This document shows, piece by piece, positions 1-7,382 of a stretch of DNA of 9,296 bases (its first letter is position 1; every line of letters starts with the position of its first letter). The position numbers were made by a program, and so were the translations under genes. Origin of the DNA: Anaerolineae bacterium. GTDB taxonomy: Bacteria > Chloroflexota > Anaerolineae > Anaerolineales > Villigracilaceae. The notes under the pieces were generated by a model. That model saw only the letters and a program-made list of their open reading frames with translations. It was not told the DNA's origin and ran no database searches. The DNA lies in NCBI GenBank assembly GCA_003484265.1, contig DNDO01000168.1, positions 1-9,296 of the forward strand, given 5' to 3'.

Positions 1-687
1 ACCCAATATGATCGAGTCGCCGCCCTCAATTGTCCCCTCTTCGATATTCACAATATGATCTTCAAAACCAAGTTCCTTGAGAGCGGTTTTGTAAATCTCA
101 GTTTCGGGCTTGCGGATGTCCCACCGCATTTCAGAAATGAGTATTTCGTTTCCCAATGTGTTCGATTGATCTCGTCCATAAAAAATGTTACAGATGGGGA
201 GGTCATGCGAGTGGGACAGCAGATAATTCAATTTGACAGCGTTCATAGCCCCGTATGATTCAATATCTTCCTTCAAGATTTTGTGAATATCCGCTCTGAC
301 CTGCGAATAGACATCTTCTATCGATATAGTATGCCTGCTAAGCTGTAGTTCTACGGCCTTTTCATCCTTGAAGGTTTCATAATATTCATCCGCATATTTG
401 AGAAGCCGTTGTTCCAACTCGTGAATGGATTTCGGCAGATTTGGGATATCCATTTTTTCTAGAGCGCGGACGTACGCATCCTTAGCGCGGATGACCTTTA
501 CGCCCTCTTTTTCGATCAAGGCTTGCATTCTCCGGAATTCGTTCCGCGCTTCAGTCACTTCGTAATAACTAAAAAACAGGCTTTTCGATTTCGGCAGGAG
601 CTGTGCCAGTAATGCTTCGCATCCAGGCTCGCCCCAGACCAGTACTTCCTTGAGAGGATGAGTTTCGTCAATGATATGCGGGTTCAT
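1..687 (-). CDS. Arginine deiminase / amidinotransferase-family enzyme, N-terminal 229 residues (runs off left edge)
   Basis: The reading frame is open from an ATG at 687 to base 1, giving 229 codons with no stop, so the gene is cut by the window. Seen: a start like MNPHIIDETHPLKEVLVWGE, a GRDQS segment at residues 171-175, and EGGD at 221-224. Known: in arginine deiminase and related guanidino-modifying enzymes, an RD motif and an EGGD motif supply substrate-binding and catalytic acids (Asp166 and Glu224 in the Pseudomonas enzyme), and the spacing here is close to that. The catalytic His and the nucleophilic Cys would lie in the missing C-terminal half. An in-frame TGA nine bases upstream makes this ATG the first possible start; GAGGTGA precedes it very closely. 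Substrate (arginine or another guanidino compound) and reaction (hydrolysis or amidino transfer) cannot be decided from this half. Family assignment is fairly safe, exact function is not. Confidence 0.8.
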   Translation of the reverse strand, partial: MNPHIIDETHPLKEVLVWGEPGCEALLAQLLPKSKSLFFSYYEVTEARNEFRRMQALIEKEGVKVIRAKDAYVRALEKMDIPNLPKSIHELEQRLLKYADEYYETFKDEKAVELQLSRHTISIEDVYSQVRADIHKILKEDIESYGAMNAVKLNYLLSHSHDLPICNIFYGRDQSNTLGNEILISEMRWDIRKPETEIYKTALKELGFEDHIVNIEEGTIEGGDSIILG

Positions 688-690
688 GTC

Positions 691-737
691 ACCTCAAAAT
701 AAAACAGACCAAACACTTGTTGCGGTTTGATCTGTTT
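691..737 (-). terminator. Intrinsic terminator behind argS, abutting the next gene's ribosome binding site
   Basis: Read on the minus strand, 737-725 pairs with 714-702 in a 13-bp stem with one G-U pair and a 10-nt loop. It is followed by TTTTATTTT (701-693). It begins 25 nt after the argS stop codon. The U-tract runs straight into the GAGGTGA that serves the downstream amidinotransferase gene, so the hairpin may also act as an attenuator in that gene's leader. Confidence 0.75.
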
Positions 738-761
738 GAATAATTTAATTTCCTGTGCCCT

Positions 762-2582
762 TTACATCACATCCGGCGCCTGAATATCAAGCAGACGGAG
801 TGCGTTGGCGATCACCTGCTTCGAGGCGGATACGAGGCGCAGGCGCGCGTTGCGGATGTTTTCATCTTCACTTTGGAGAACCGGCACGGCATGGTAGAAC
901 GAGTGGAACGTATTCGCCAGATCATAGGCATACGCCGCCATCACCAGCGGACGGTATTCGTTCGCGGCTTGCTGCACCGCGTTAGGGAATCGGGATATAT
1001 GTTCGATTAGTTCCACTTCGTGTTTGGTGAGTTCAAAGTCGAAGGTGGCAGGTCCAAGTTCTGGCGTTTGACCTTCGACTTGCGACTTTTTCAAAATCGA
1101 GTTGGCTCTCACGTGCGCGTTCTGAATATACGGTCCCGTTCTCCCATCAAACGACAATGCTTCATTCATATCGAAGACAATATCCTTGTTATTGTCCACT
1201 GCCAGCATGGAGTATGCAAGCGCACCGAGCCCAATCTGCTTCGCAATGGACTCCCGTTCCGCTTCAGGGATGTTCCCGCTCCGTTCTGACTCAACCGCCA
1301 GTACGCGCTTGATGGCTTCGTCATATACGTTCTTGAAAAGCACCACGCGTCCGCGCCGGGCAGACATGGCGCCCTCCGGCAGGCTGACAAAGCCATATCC
1401 CAGGTGATAACATTTTTCCGCCTGTGGGAAACCCCACAGTTTCAAAATCGCGAATGCCTGCTGCAAATGCAATGACTGGCGCACATCCACCACATAGATT
1501 GAGCGGTCAACCTGGTACTTCTCGAATTTCTCTTTAGCAAGCGCCAGGTCTTTTGTCAGGTATAGAGTCGTTCCGTCGCGGCGCAGGATCACATTTGTGC
1601 GATACTTCTCTTTCGTGAGTCCTAATTTTTCGTCTATTTTCACGATCACCGCGCCGCCTTCAGGGCGTTCATCGTCGGCGATATTTTTCTCAATCAATTC
1701 TTCCACGATGGATTTCGACGGTTCGTCCACATCCGATTCGTAAAACCAGACGTCCATCTTTACGTCGATCATATCCAGCACATCGCGCAGTTCTTCCAGG
1801 CTCCATTCACGTGTCGTTTTCCATAATTCGCGCACGTACTCATCGCCCGCATCCCATTTTTGATACATCTCACGGCGTTCGGCATCATGGGCTTCGCGTT
1901 TTGCCGCCTGTTCAGGTGTTTCACCATCTTTCTTTTCGAGCAATTGAGTTGCTTCGACATATAACTTCAACAGCCACTGTCCGCGTTCGTGAATACCTTC
2001 AGGCTCCTGTCCTCTATAGAACTTGTCGTAAGCCCACATCACCGTGATCACACCGAGACCAATATCGCCCGGGTATGATGCGCGAATAGTGTCAAAGCCT
2101 GCAAACTCTGTAAGTCGTGCCAGCACTTCGCCCAGGATCGTGTTGCGGTAATGTCCGATGTGAAACGAATGATGCGTGTTCGGCTGTGCATACTCGACCA
2201 TGACGCGTTCATTTTTCGAGTCGCCCCGCCCAAAGTCCGTGCGTGAAGCGAGCACCTCGTCAACAACACGTTGTGCATAATCGGATGTTTTGTAATAGAC
2301 GTTGATGTAACCTTTTACTGCCTCGATGTGACTGACGCCCCCAACGCTCCCTATCTCAGCCCGAACCTGCTCCGCGATTTCCTGAGCCCTTTGCGGCACT
2401 GGAACTTTATCCCCTTTGCCCGCGCGCGCTTCATTTGCTGCAGTCTGAAAGAACGACGTTGACGTGCCCCACTCGCCAGAGAAGGGTATGGGCTGCCATT
2501 TTAGTTCAGCCAGCGCAATATCGTTAGCCACGCAATAGGCTTTGATCTTTCCTTCGATGAGTTGTTGTTCTTTTTCAAACAT
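762..2582 (-). CDS. argS: Arginyl-tRNA synthetase
   Basis: This 606-residue class I aminoacyl-tRNA synthetase charges tRNA-Arg with arginine in the cytoplasm using ATP. Seen: an N-terminal ArgRS-specific additional domain (about residues 1-100, with the KGYINVYY strand near its end); the catalytic core with VEYAQPNTHHSFHIGH, whose HIGH signature is at 141-144; YLTKDLALA at 341-349; the KMSKS-equivalent GAMSARRG at 404-411; and a C-terminal DALR-type helical anticodon-binding domain from about 485, ending in the usual LLDIQAP. Length fits the family. The open frame continues upstream to 2786, but that would overlap rpsT and add a low-complexity leader, so I chose the ATG at 2582, where homology begins. 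A weak AGGA lies 11 nt upstream. The gene has its own -10 box and a terminator on each side, so it is probably transcribed alone. Confidence 0.97.
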   Translation of the reverse strand: MFEKEQQLIEGKIKAYCVANDIALAELKWQPIPFSGEWGTSTSFFQTAANEARAGKGDKVPVPQRAQEIAEQVRAEIGSVGGVSHIEAVKGYINVYYKTSDYAQRVVDEVLASRTDFGRGDSKNERVMVEYAQPNTHHSFHIGHYRNTILGEVLARLTEFAGFDTIRASYPGDIGLGVITVMWAYDKFYRGQEPEGIHERGQWLLKLYVEATQLLEKKDGETPEQAAKREAHDAERREMYQKWDAGDEYVRELWKTTREWSLEELRDVLDMIDVKMDVWFYESDVDEPSKSIVEELIEKNIADDERPEGGAVIVKIDEKLGLTKEKYRTNVILRRDGTTLYLTKDLALAKEKFEKYQVDRSIYVVDVRQSLHLQQAFAILKLWGFPQAEKCYHLGYGFVSLPEGAMSARRGRVVLFKNVYDEAIKRVLAVESERSGNIPEAERESIAKQIGLGALAYSMLAVDNNKDIVFDMNEALSFDGRTGPYIQNAHVRANSILKKSQVEGQTPELGPATFDFELTKHEVELIEHISRFPNAVQQAANEYRPLVMAAYAYDLANTFHSFYHAVPVLQSEDENIRNARLRLVSASKQVIANALRLLDIQAPDVM

Positions 2583-2613
2583 AAGCAAAGCGATCCTGTG
2601 GATGATGGTTTTG

Positions 2614-2619
2614 ATTATA
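2614..2619 (-). promoter_or_regulatory. Candidate argS promoter (-10 box TATAAT)
   Basis: The minus strand reads TATAAT at 2619-2614, 31 nt before the argS ATG, between the rpsT terminator and argS. No TTGACA-like -35 is present at 16-18 bp: that position is occupied by the G/C-rich palindrome at 2624-2645. Activity is inferred from the perfect -10 box and the lack of any other candidate. Confidence 0.5.
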
Positions 2620-2623
2620 GACT

Positions 2624-2658
2624 CCCTCTCCCGTTTGGGGGAGGGTCGGGGTTGGGGG
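2624..2658. repeat. Palindrome followed by a G-quadruplex motif
   Basis: CCCTCTCCC (2624-2632) pairs with GGGGGAGGG (2637-2645) around a GTTT loop, nine pairs with one G-T. The plus strand then continues with G-runs, giving four runs of 5, 3, 4 and 5 G separated by 1-2 nt (2637-2658), which satisfies the usual G3+N1-7 rule. The sequence style resembles dispersed REP-like elements of the CCCTCTCCC/GGGAGAGGG kind. Only one copy is in this window, so its repetitive nature is inferred. Confidence 0.55.
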
Positions 2659-2666
2659 TTGATAAC

Positions 2667-2692
2667 AAAAGCGGGAGCCTTTCGACTCCCGC
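2667..2692 (-). terminator. Intrinsic terminator of rpsT
   Basis: The minus strand forms GCGGGAG/CTCCCGC, a perfect 7-bp G/C-rich stem (2692-2686 with 2677-2671) with an 8-nt loop, followed by TTTTGTT (from 2670). It starts about 20 nt after the rpsT stop, the classical position and form of a Rho-independent terminator. Confidence 0.88.
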
Positions 2693-2712
2693 GACTTGCG
2701 TTTGAAGATTTG

Positions 2713-3042
2713 TTATTCAGACTTCTTCTTGGAAGTCTTCTTCGCTTTGGGTGTTTCAGCAGATGTATCTGCGGGAGCAGGTGCAATGAACGATGAGAGT
2801 TTTTTCATCAATCGTCCTTTACTGCGCGCGGCATTATTCTTGTGGATCACGCCTTTTCCAGCGGCTTTGTCGAGCGCACTGATTGCCTTGAGAACGGCTT
2901 CTTTTGTTTCTGGCGAGTTCGTTTCAAATGCGGTCCGCGCCAGGTTGACGGCAGCACGGGCGCCGCCGCGCGCGGTTCTGTTGCGCAGTCGGCGTTTCTC
3001 GTTCTGACGGTTACGTTTGATCTGAGATTTAATGTTAGCCAA
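2713..3042 (-). CDS. rpsT: Small ribosomal subunit protein bS20
   Basis: A 109-residue, very basic protein that binds 16S rRNA in the 30S subunit. Seen: the family start MANIKSQIKRNRQNEKRRLRNR, the central helices, and the family end GKGVIHKNNAARSKGRLMKKL at about residues 63-83. Beyond that lies an extra tail of about 25 residues, Ala/Pro-rich then Lys-rich (ending KKTSKKKSE), longer than the usual 85-90 residues. The start codon is TTG at 3042-3040, supported by AGGAG seven nt upstream and by the exact MANIKS beginning. E. coli rpsT also starts with UUG, where the codon is tied to autogenous control; the same is possible here. The gene has its own promoter and terminator and so appears monocistronic. 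Confidence 0.97.
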   Translation of the reverse strand: MANIKSQIKRNRQNEKRRLRNRTARGGARAAVNLARTAFETNSPETKEAVLKAISALDKAAGKGVIHKNNAARSKGRLMKKLSSFIAPAPADTSAETPKAKKTSKKKSE

Positions 3043-3090
3043 GGTCTTACTCCTAAATATCTTACATTTCTTGTTTGTATTGATTTATTC

Positions 3091-3104
3091 CTTGCCGTAG
3101 CAAG
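3091..3104 (-). promoter_or_regulatory. Stem-loop with cUACGg tetraloop in the rpsT leader
   Basis: The minus strand reads CTTGC-TACG-GCAAG, a 5-bp stem closed by C-G around a UNCG-class tetraloop, an unusually stable small hairpin. It lies at or just after the predicted transcription start and about 50 nt before the TTG start. A role in mRNA stability or in bS20 feedback is conjecture. Confidence 0.4.
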
Positions 3105-3110
3105 AGCGCT

Positions 3111-3139
3111 ATTTTACATGAGGCTTGTTGATTTGTCCA
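3111..3139 (-). promoter_or_regulatory. Promoter of rpsT
   Basis: The minus strand has TGGACA (3139-3134, five of six matches to TTGACA), a 17-bp spacer, then TAAAAT (3116-3111, five of six matches to TATAAT). The predicted start is near 3104, giving a leader of about 60 nt. The -35 box begins only 8 nt after the CAP-protein stop codon. Confidence 0.75.
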
Positions 3140-3146
3140 GAAAAAC

Positions 3147-4343
3147 CTACGGTTTGGCGGATATCATTACGAAGTAGGCGCCAAGCAGGCTTTCCTCGGA
3201 TTCGACGTATGCGATGCCAAATTGAGTGACATCTGGGTTCAAAAGGTCTGCGCGGTGTTGCGGATTATTGTTCCACCAGTTGAAGGCTGCCTGCGCATTT
3301 ATGCCATAAGCGGGATGCAGTGCGTAAATATCCTCTACAACAACCGATGCGGTATACCCCTGTGCGGCGATTCGGGATTGAGGCGTGGAGCCGTCCAGGC
3401 CGATGTGGCTCAGGTAGTTTTTACACACCATATCTACGGCGTGGGCTTTTGCAGCGGAAACAAGGCTTTGGTTGACGGTTAAAGCAGACAATCCATTGCT
3501 TGTACGTGCATTATTGACGAGGGTTACCAGGTCGCTGACAAATTGGTTGTTTTCGCTGAAATCACAGGTTGTACTGCCCGAACCACGTGTGGCTGTGGCG
3601 GCTTGGGCGGTCTGTCCAGCTATGGTGGGAGTAACGGGTGTGGACGTGGAAGGTAGGGTTGCGGTCGCAGTCACGAGATTGACGGGAATATCCAGGGCTT
3701 GCCCAACAAATAGAGCATTTGCATCTTCGATGTCATTGGCGGCAATGATGTCTGCTTCCCGGCTATTGAATTTGGCGGCAATGCCAGCCAGTGTGTCACC
3801 AGGTAAAACCTTGTATTCGACCAGGGTGCCCCGCGTGAGATTGGAAGGAATTGGAGTGGAAGTTGCACGTAATGTGCCAGGTACTGGAACAATGATCGTT
3901 TGACCGACGAAATAAAGACCGTCATTTTCAACGATGATCGGGTTGAAATCGAGAAGCAACAAAACTCCGTCGTCACCGAGATTGAACTTTTCTGCCACCC
4001 CTTGCAATGTATCGCCTTCGATGAGTGTATACGGAAATGGCTCTGATGGTGTGGGTGTAAACGTCATCGTCGGCGTCTCTGTAATGGTTGCCGTTATTGT
4101 CGGTGTGGATGTGGTCGTAGGCGTGAAGGTTGACGTGGGCGTGGGTGTATCTGTCGCGAATAAGCCGCCAAGCGGAGAGCCTCCCCCATTTCCCATGAAA
4201 TAAATGATGATCACAATGATCCCTACGACAACCAGCGCTATCGCCCCGTAAAGCAGAACGGGTCCCCTTGCCAGGCGGCGTTTGCGGTAGGATTTGATCA
4301 CATCAGATGTATTTGGTTTGTTCGGTGGTGTTCGATTTAACAT
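3147..4343 (-). CDS. Membrane-anchored surface protein with two LysM domains and a CAP/SCP domain
   Basis: 398 residues. Seen, in order: a basic cytoplasmic N-terminus (1-27, including KSYRKRRLAR), one hydrophobic helix at about 28-50 acting as an uncleaved signal anchor, a Gly-rich turn, a Thr/Pro-rich linker (64-103), LysM 1 (104-154, YTLIEGDTLQGVAEKF), a short linker, LysM 2 (176-222, YKVLPGDTLAGIAAKF), a second Thr/Ala-rich linker (223-258), and a CAP domain (about 262-397). In the CAP part, His301, His313 (LSHIG), Glu337 and His363 (PQHRADLLNP) match the conserved cavity residues. LysM domains bind peptidoglycan or other N-acetylglucosamine polymers; the activity of bacterial CAP domains is poorly defined. 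Inferred role: extracytoplasmic envelope protein. AAGGA lies seven nt before the ATG. Its position between uvrA and rpsT suggests no shared function. Confidence 0.9.
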   Translation of the reverse strand: MLNRTPPNKPNTSDVIKSYRKRRLARGPVLLYGAIALVVVGIIVIIIYFMGNGGGSPLGGLFATDTPTPTSTFTPTTTSTPTITATITETPTMTFTPTPSEPFPYTLIEGDTLQGVAEKFNLGDDGVLLLLDFNPIIVENDGLYFVGQTIIVPVPGTLRATSTPIPSNLTRGTLVEYKVLPGDTLAGIAAKFNSREADIIAANDIEDANALFVGQALDIPVNLVTATATLPSTSTPVTPTIAGQTAQAATATRGSGSTTCDFSENNQFVSDLVTLVNNARTSNGLSALTVNQSLVSAAKAHAVDMVCKNYLSHIGLDGSTPQSRIAAQGYTASVVVEDIYALHPAYGINAQAAFNWWNNNPQHRADLLNPDVTQFGIAYVESEESLLGAYFVMISAKP

Positions 4344-4407
4344 TTTTGTTCCTTAGGTCTTAAACACAGGCTGGTCGGTGAACGTTCCCGCCTTGTTTGG
4401 TTAATTA

Positions 4408-4413
4408 ATTCTA
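4408..4413 (-). promoter_or_regulatory. Possible -10 box for the LysM/CAP gene
   Basis: TAGAAT (4413-4408, minus strand) lies 64 nt before the ATG in the 143-bp gap behind uvrA. A TTGACC at 4441-4436 is separated from it by 22 bp, too far for a normal sigma-70 promoter. I see no convincing terminator after uvrA, so read-through from uvrA is also possible. Confidence 0.3.
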
Positions 4414-4486
4414 CCTGAAAACGGATGGTTTTGTGGGTCAATAGTTCGAAGCTGATGGCTGCAAAGATATTTGACCTCCAGCTGAT

Positions 4487-7360
4487 CTATTTCATATGCG
4501 CTTTTAAATATTTCCCGGTGTATGATTTCTTGACTTTCATCACCTGCTCGGGCGTGCCCTCAGCGATCAATTCGCCGCCGCGGTCTCCGCCCTCAGGACC
4601 CATGTCTATGATCCAGTCAGATACTTTGACAATGTCGATGTTATGTTCGATGATCAAAACCGAATTGCCGGTGTCAACGAGCCTTTGCAATACCTCGATC
4701 AATTTGTGAACGTCTGCGGCGTGCAAACCAACAGAAGGTTCATCAAGAACATACAATGTTTTGCCTGTCGCCCGGCGTGAGAGTTCCTTCGAAAGTTTCA
4801 CTCGCTGGGCTTCACCGCCAGAAAGTGTCGTGGCAGGCTGCCCGACACGGATATAACCAAGCCCCACTTCTTGTAGTAGTGCCAGTTTGTTTTTCATGGG
4901 TGGGTAATTCTCGAATTCTTCGAGCGCATGGTCAACGGTCATATCCAGAATATCGGAGATCGAATATTTATCGCGGAACATTACCTGCAAGGTCTCGCGG
5001 TTGAATCGTTTGCCGTGGCACACATCGCATGGAACATAAACGTCCGGCAGGAACTGCATTTCTATGCGTAGTTCGCCTTGACCTTGACAGGCTTCACAGC
5101 GTCCGCCATGCACGTTGAAAGAGAATCGTCCCGGTTTGTACCCGCGGACCTTGCTTTCGGGCAGTTCTGCAAATAATTTCCTGATCTCATCGAACAGCCC
5201 GGTGTATGTCCCGGGGTTCGAGCGCGGTGTGCGTCCGATGGGGGATTGGTCAATATTGACGATCTTATCGAGTTGCTTGATCCCCTCGATCTTTTTGTGT
5301 TCACCAGAGATTGTCCGCGCCCGCATTAGTTTTGAGGCGAGTTCGTTATACAAAATGTCGCTCATCAAAGTGGACTTGCCTGATCCGCTCACGCCTGTAA
5401 TGCACACCAGCAACCCCAGAGGGATGGTGACGTCAATATTCTTCAAATTATTTGCGGATGCGCCAATGACCTTGATGCTTTTCCCATTTCCTTCTCGCCT
5501 CTTCTTCGGAACCTCAACCTGTTTCCGCCCCGAAAGATATTGCCCTGTCAATGACTTTGAGTGCGCCAGGATCTGTTTCGGCGTCCCCTCCGCGATAACT
5601 TCTCCACCATGCTCGCCCGCGGCAGGACCAAGATCGATTACCCAATCTGCCTCGCGTATGGTTTCGTCATCGTGTTCAACGACAAGGACCGTATTCCCCA
5701 AATCGCGTAAACCTTTGAGCGTTTCAAGCAGTCTCGCATTATCGCGCGGATGCAGTCCAATGGATGGTTCATCCAACACATATAACACGCCAACGAGACG
5801 CGAGCCAACCTGGGTTGCCAAACGAATACGTTGCGCCTCGCCGCCTGAGAGGGTCACTGCCGAGCGGTTTAGCGTCAAATAATCAAGCCCGACATTTACA
5901 AGGAAGTTGAGTCTTTCGTGAATCTCCCTGATTACCCTCTCTGCGATTGTCTTTTGTTTTGACGAAAGCGGCGAGGTTTTTCCTGAGATCTTTTTTACCC
6001 ACTCCAGCGTTTGCAAAACGGGCCACGAGTTGGCTTCGACGATGTTTACATCGTCCACTGTCACAGCCAGCGCAGCGGGATTCAACCGTTTACCCTTGCA
6101 AGACGGGCATGGGCGGTCAGACATAAATTCACTGATCTTCTCCCGCATCCATTCGGAGTTGGTTTCGCGGTAACGTCTTTCAAGATTTGTAATAACACCT
6201 TCAAATGCGCGCGTGAATTTAAATTCGTTTCCATTGGTGTTCTTGTATACCATTTTTATCTGTTTGTCCCCCGTGCCATACATAAGCGTTTTAACCTGTT
6301 CTTTGGTCAATTCGTTGACTGGTTTATCAAGGTCAATCTTGAACGCATTTGCCGCGCCTTGTAATGATTGCCAGTAATAGCCGCCTTCCTCGCGCGGACC
6401 CCATTCAGAGGCAATGATCGCTCCATCGTTGATGGATAACTCCTGGTCCGGTATGATGCGGTCCGGGTCGATCTCCAATTTTGAGCCGAGACCCTGACAG
6501 TCCGGACAAGCGCCTTGTGGTGTGTTGAAAGAGAACGTGCGCGGCTCCACCTCAGGGACGGTTGTCCCGTGCTCGGGGCAGGCGAGGTGCTCCGAGTATT
6601 GGATGTCCTCATTTTTATCTACAAGGTTGACCGTTAGATAGCCTTCGCCAAACTTTAACGCAGTCTCCACCGAATCAGTAAGGCGGGTGAGCGCGGCTTT
6701 TTTATCTTCCTTCGAACCTTCATTCGAAATGACGAGACGGTCGACAACGGCTTCGATAGTGTGTTGCTTATAGCGGTCGAGTTCAATCTCGTCGTCCAGT
6801 GAAGAGACACTCCCATCCACACGGGCGCGGGTGAATCCTGCCTTGCGAATTTCATCGAATACGGCTTGATACGTTCCCTTGCGTCCACGAACCAGAGGGG
6901 AAAGGATGAGAATGCGCGAACCTTCGGGCAGGTTTGAGATTTTGTCAACGATCTCCTGCGCAGACTGTTTAACCACTTCGCGCCCGCAGACAGGGCAGTG
7001 CGGGATACCTGCGCGTGCAAACAAAAGCCTCATGTAGTCATAGATTTCAGTCACGGTACCAACCGTTGAACGAGGATTATGACTCGTGGATTTCTGATCA
7101 ATCGAAACAGCAGGGGAGAGACCGTCGATGTAATCCACATCAGGTTTGTCCATCTGACCGATGAACTGCCGAGCATAGGCAGATAGAGACTCCACATAAC
7201 GTCTTTGCCCTTCGGCAAATATCGTATCAAATGCCAGCGACGACTTGCCAGAGCCTGATAAACCCGTAATGACCACGAACTTATCGCGAGGGATTTCGAC
7301 TGTAATATTCTTCAGGTTATGGACGCGGGCGCCCACAACGCGTATTTTGTTGGATGACAT
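4487..7360 (-). CDS. uvrA: Excinuclease ABC subunit A
   Basis: The 957-residue damage-sensing ATPase of nucleotide excision repair; dimers load UvrB onto lesions. Seen: Walker A 1 GLSGSGKSS (33-41), ABC signature 1 LSGGEAQR (504-511), Walker B 1 YVLDEPSIGLH (527-537), Walker A 2 GVSGSGKST (656-664), signature 2 LSGGEAQR (846-853) and Walker B 2 YVLDEPSVGLH (870-880). The C-terminal zinc module is complete (Cys755, Cys758, Cys778, Cys781). The module near 261-288 reads C-x2-H then C-x2-C (Cys261, His264, Cys285, Cys288) instead of four Cys. Further CxxC pairs sit at 122-125 and 418-421. Length is normal (about 940-960). AGGAG stands 4 nt before the ATG. The gene is divergent from the sigma-factor operon and has its own promoter with a LexA-like site. 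Confidence 0.98.
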   Translation of the reverse strand: MSSNKIRVVGARVHNLKNITVEIPRDKFVVITGLSGSGKSSLAFDTIFAEGQRRYVESLSAYARQFIGQMDKPDVDYIDGLSPAVSIDQKSTSHNPRSTVGTVTEIYDYMRLLFARAGIPHCPVCGREVVKQSAQEIVDKISNLPEGSRILILSPLVRGRKGTYQAVFDEIRKAGFTRARVDGSVSSLDDEIELDRYKQHTIEAVVDRLVISNEGSKEDKKAALTRLTDSVETALKFGEGYLTVNLVDKNEDIQYSEHLACPEHGTTVPEVEPRTFSFNTPQGACPDCQGLGSKLEIDPDRIIPDQELSINDGAIIASEWGPREEGGYYWQSLQGAANAFKIDLDKPVNELTKEQVKTLMYGTGDKQIKMVYKNTNGNEFKFTRAFEGVITNLERRYRETNSEWMREKISEFMSDRPCPSCKGKRLNPAALAVTVDDVNIVEANSWPVLQTLEWVKKISGKTSPLSSKQKTIAERVIREIHERLNFLVNVGLDYLTLNRSAVTLSGGEAQRIRLATQVGSRLVGVLYVLDEPSIGLHPRDNARLLETLKGLRDLGNTVLVVEHDDETIREADWVIDLGPAAGEHGGEVIAEGTPKQILAHSKSLTGQYLSGRKQVEVPKKRREGNGKSIKVIGASANNLKNIDVTIPLGLLVCITGVSGSGKSTLMSDILYNELASKLMRARTISGEHKKIEGIKQLDKIVNIDQSPIGRTPRSNPGTYTGLFDEIRKLFAELPESKVRGYKPGRFSFNVHGGRCEACQGQGELRIEMQFLPDVYVPCDVCHGKRFNRETLQVMFRDKYSISDILDMTVDHALEEFENYPPMKNKLALLQEVGLGYIRVGQPATTLSGGEAQRVKLSKELSRRATGKTLYVLDEPSVGLHAADVHKLIEVLQRLVDTGNSVLIIEHNIDIVKVSDWIIDMGPEGGDRGGELIAEGTPEQVMKVKKSYTGKYLKAHMK

Positions 7361-7382
7361 AATTCTCCTGTTGGGACCTGCA

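Noticed and set aside
55..258. 67-codon plus-strand open frame
   Set aside because: Antisense to the amidinotransferase coding region, which carries the RD and EGGD motifs on the minus strand.
755..985. 76-codon plus-strand open frame
   Set aside because: Antisense to the conserved C-terminal anticodon-binding domain of argS; no domain and no ribosome binding site seen.
2583..2786. Upstream extension of the argS reading frame to an ATG at 2786
   Set aside because: It would overlap the end of rpsT, cross its terminator and the G-rich palindrome, and add a basic low-complexity leader with no family similarity.
3143..3155. Small AAACC/GGTTT hairpin with the CAP-gene stop codon in its loop
   Set aside because: Only five A/T-rich pairs with a 3-nt loop and a very short T-run; too weak to call a terminator.
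3472..3903. 143-codon plus-strand open frame
   Set aside because: Antisense to the second LysM and CAP-linker region of the surface protein; composition reflects the Thr/Ala-rich codons on the other strand.
4035..4154. Low-complexity stretch resembling a tandem DNA repeat
   Set aside because: It encodes the Thr/Pro-rich linker of the surface protein; the period comes from repeated Thr-Pro codons, without a conserved DNA unit.
4436..4441. TTGACC as a -35 box for the LysM/CAP gene
   Set aside because: The spacing to TAGAAT is 22 bp, outside the range for sigma-70-type promoters.
5115..5882. 255-codon open frame on the plus strand
   Set aside because: It lies wholly antisense to conserved UvrA sequence and its product is Ser/Pro/Arg-rich with no recognisable domain: a shadow frame.
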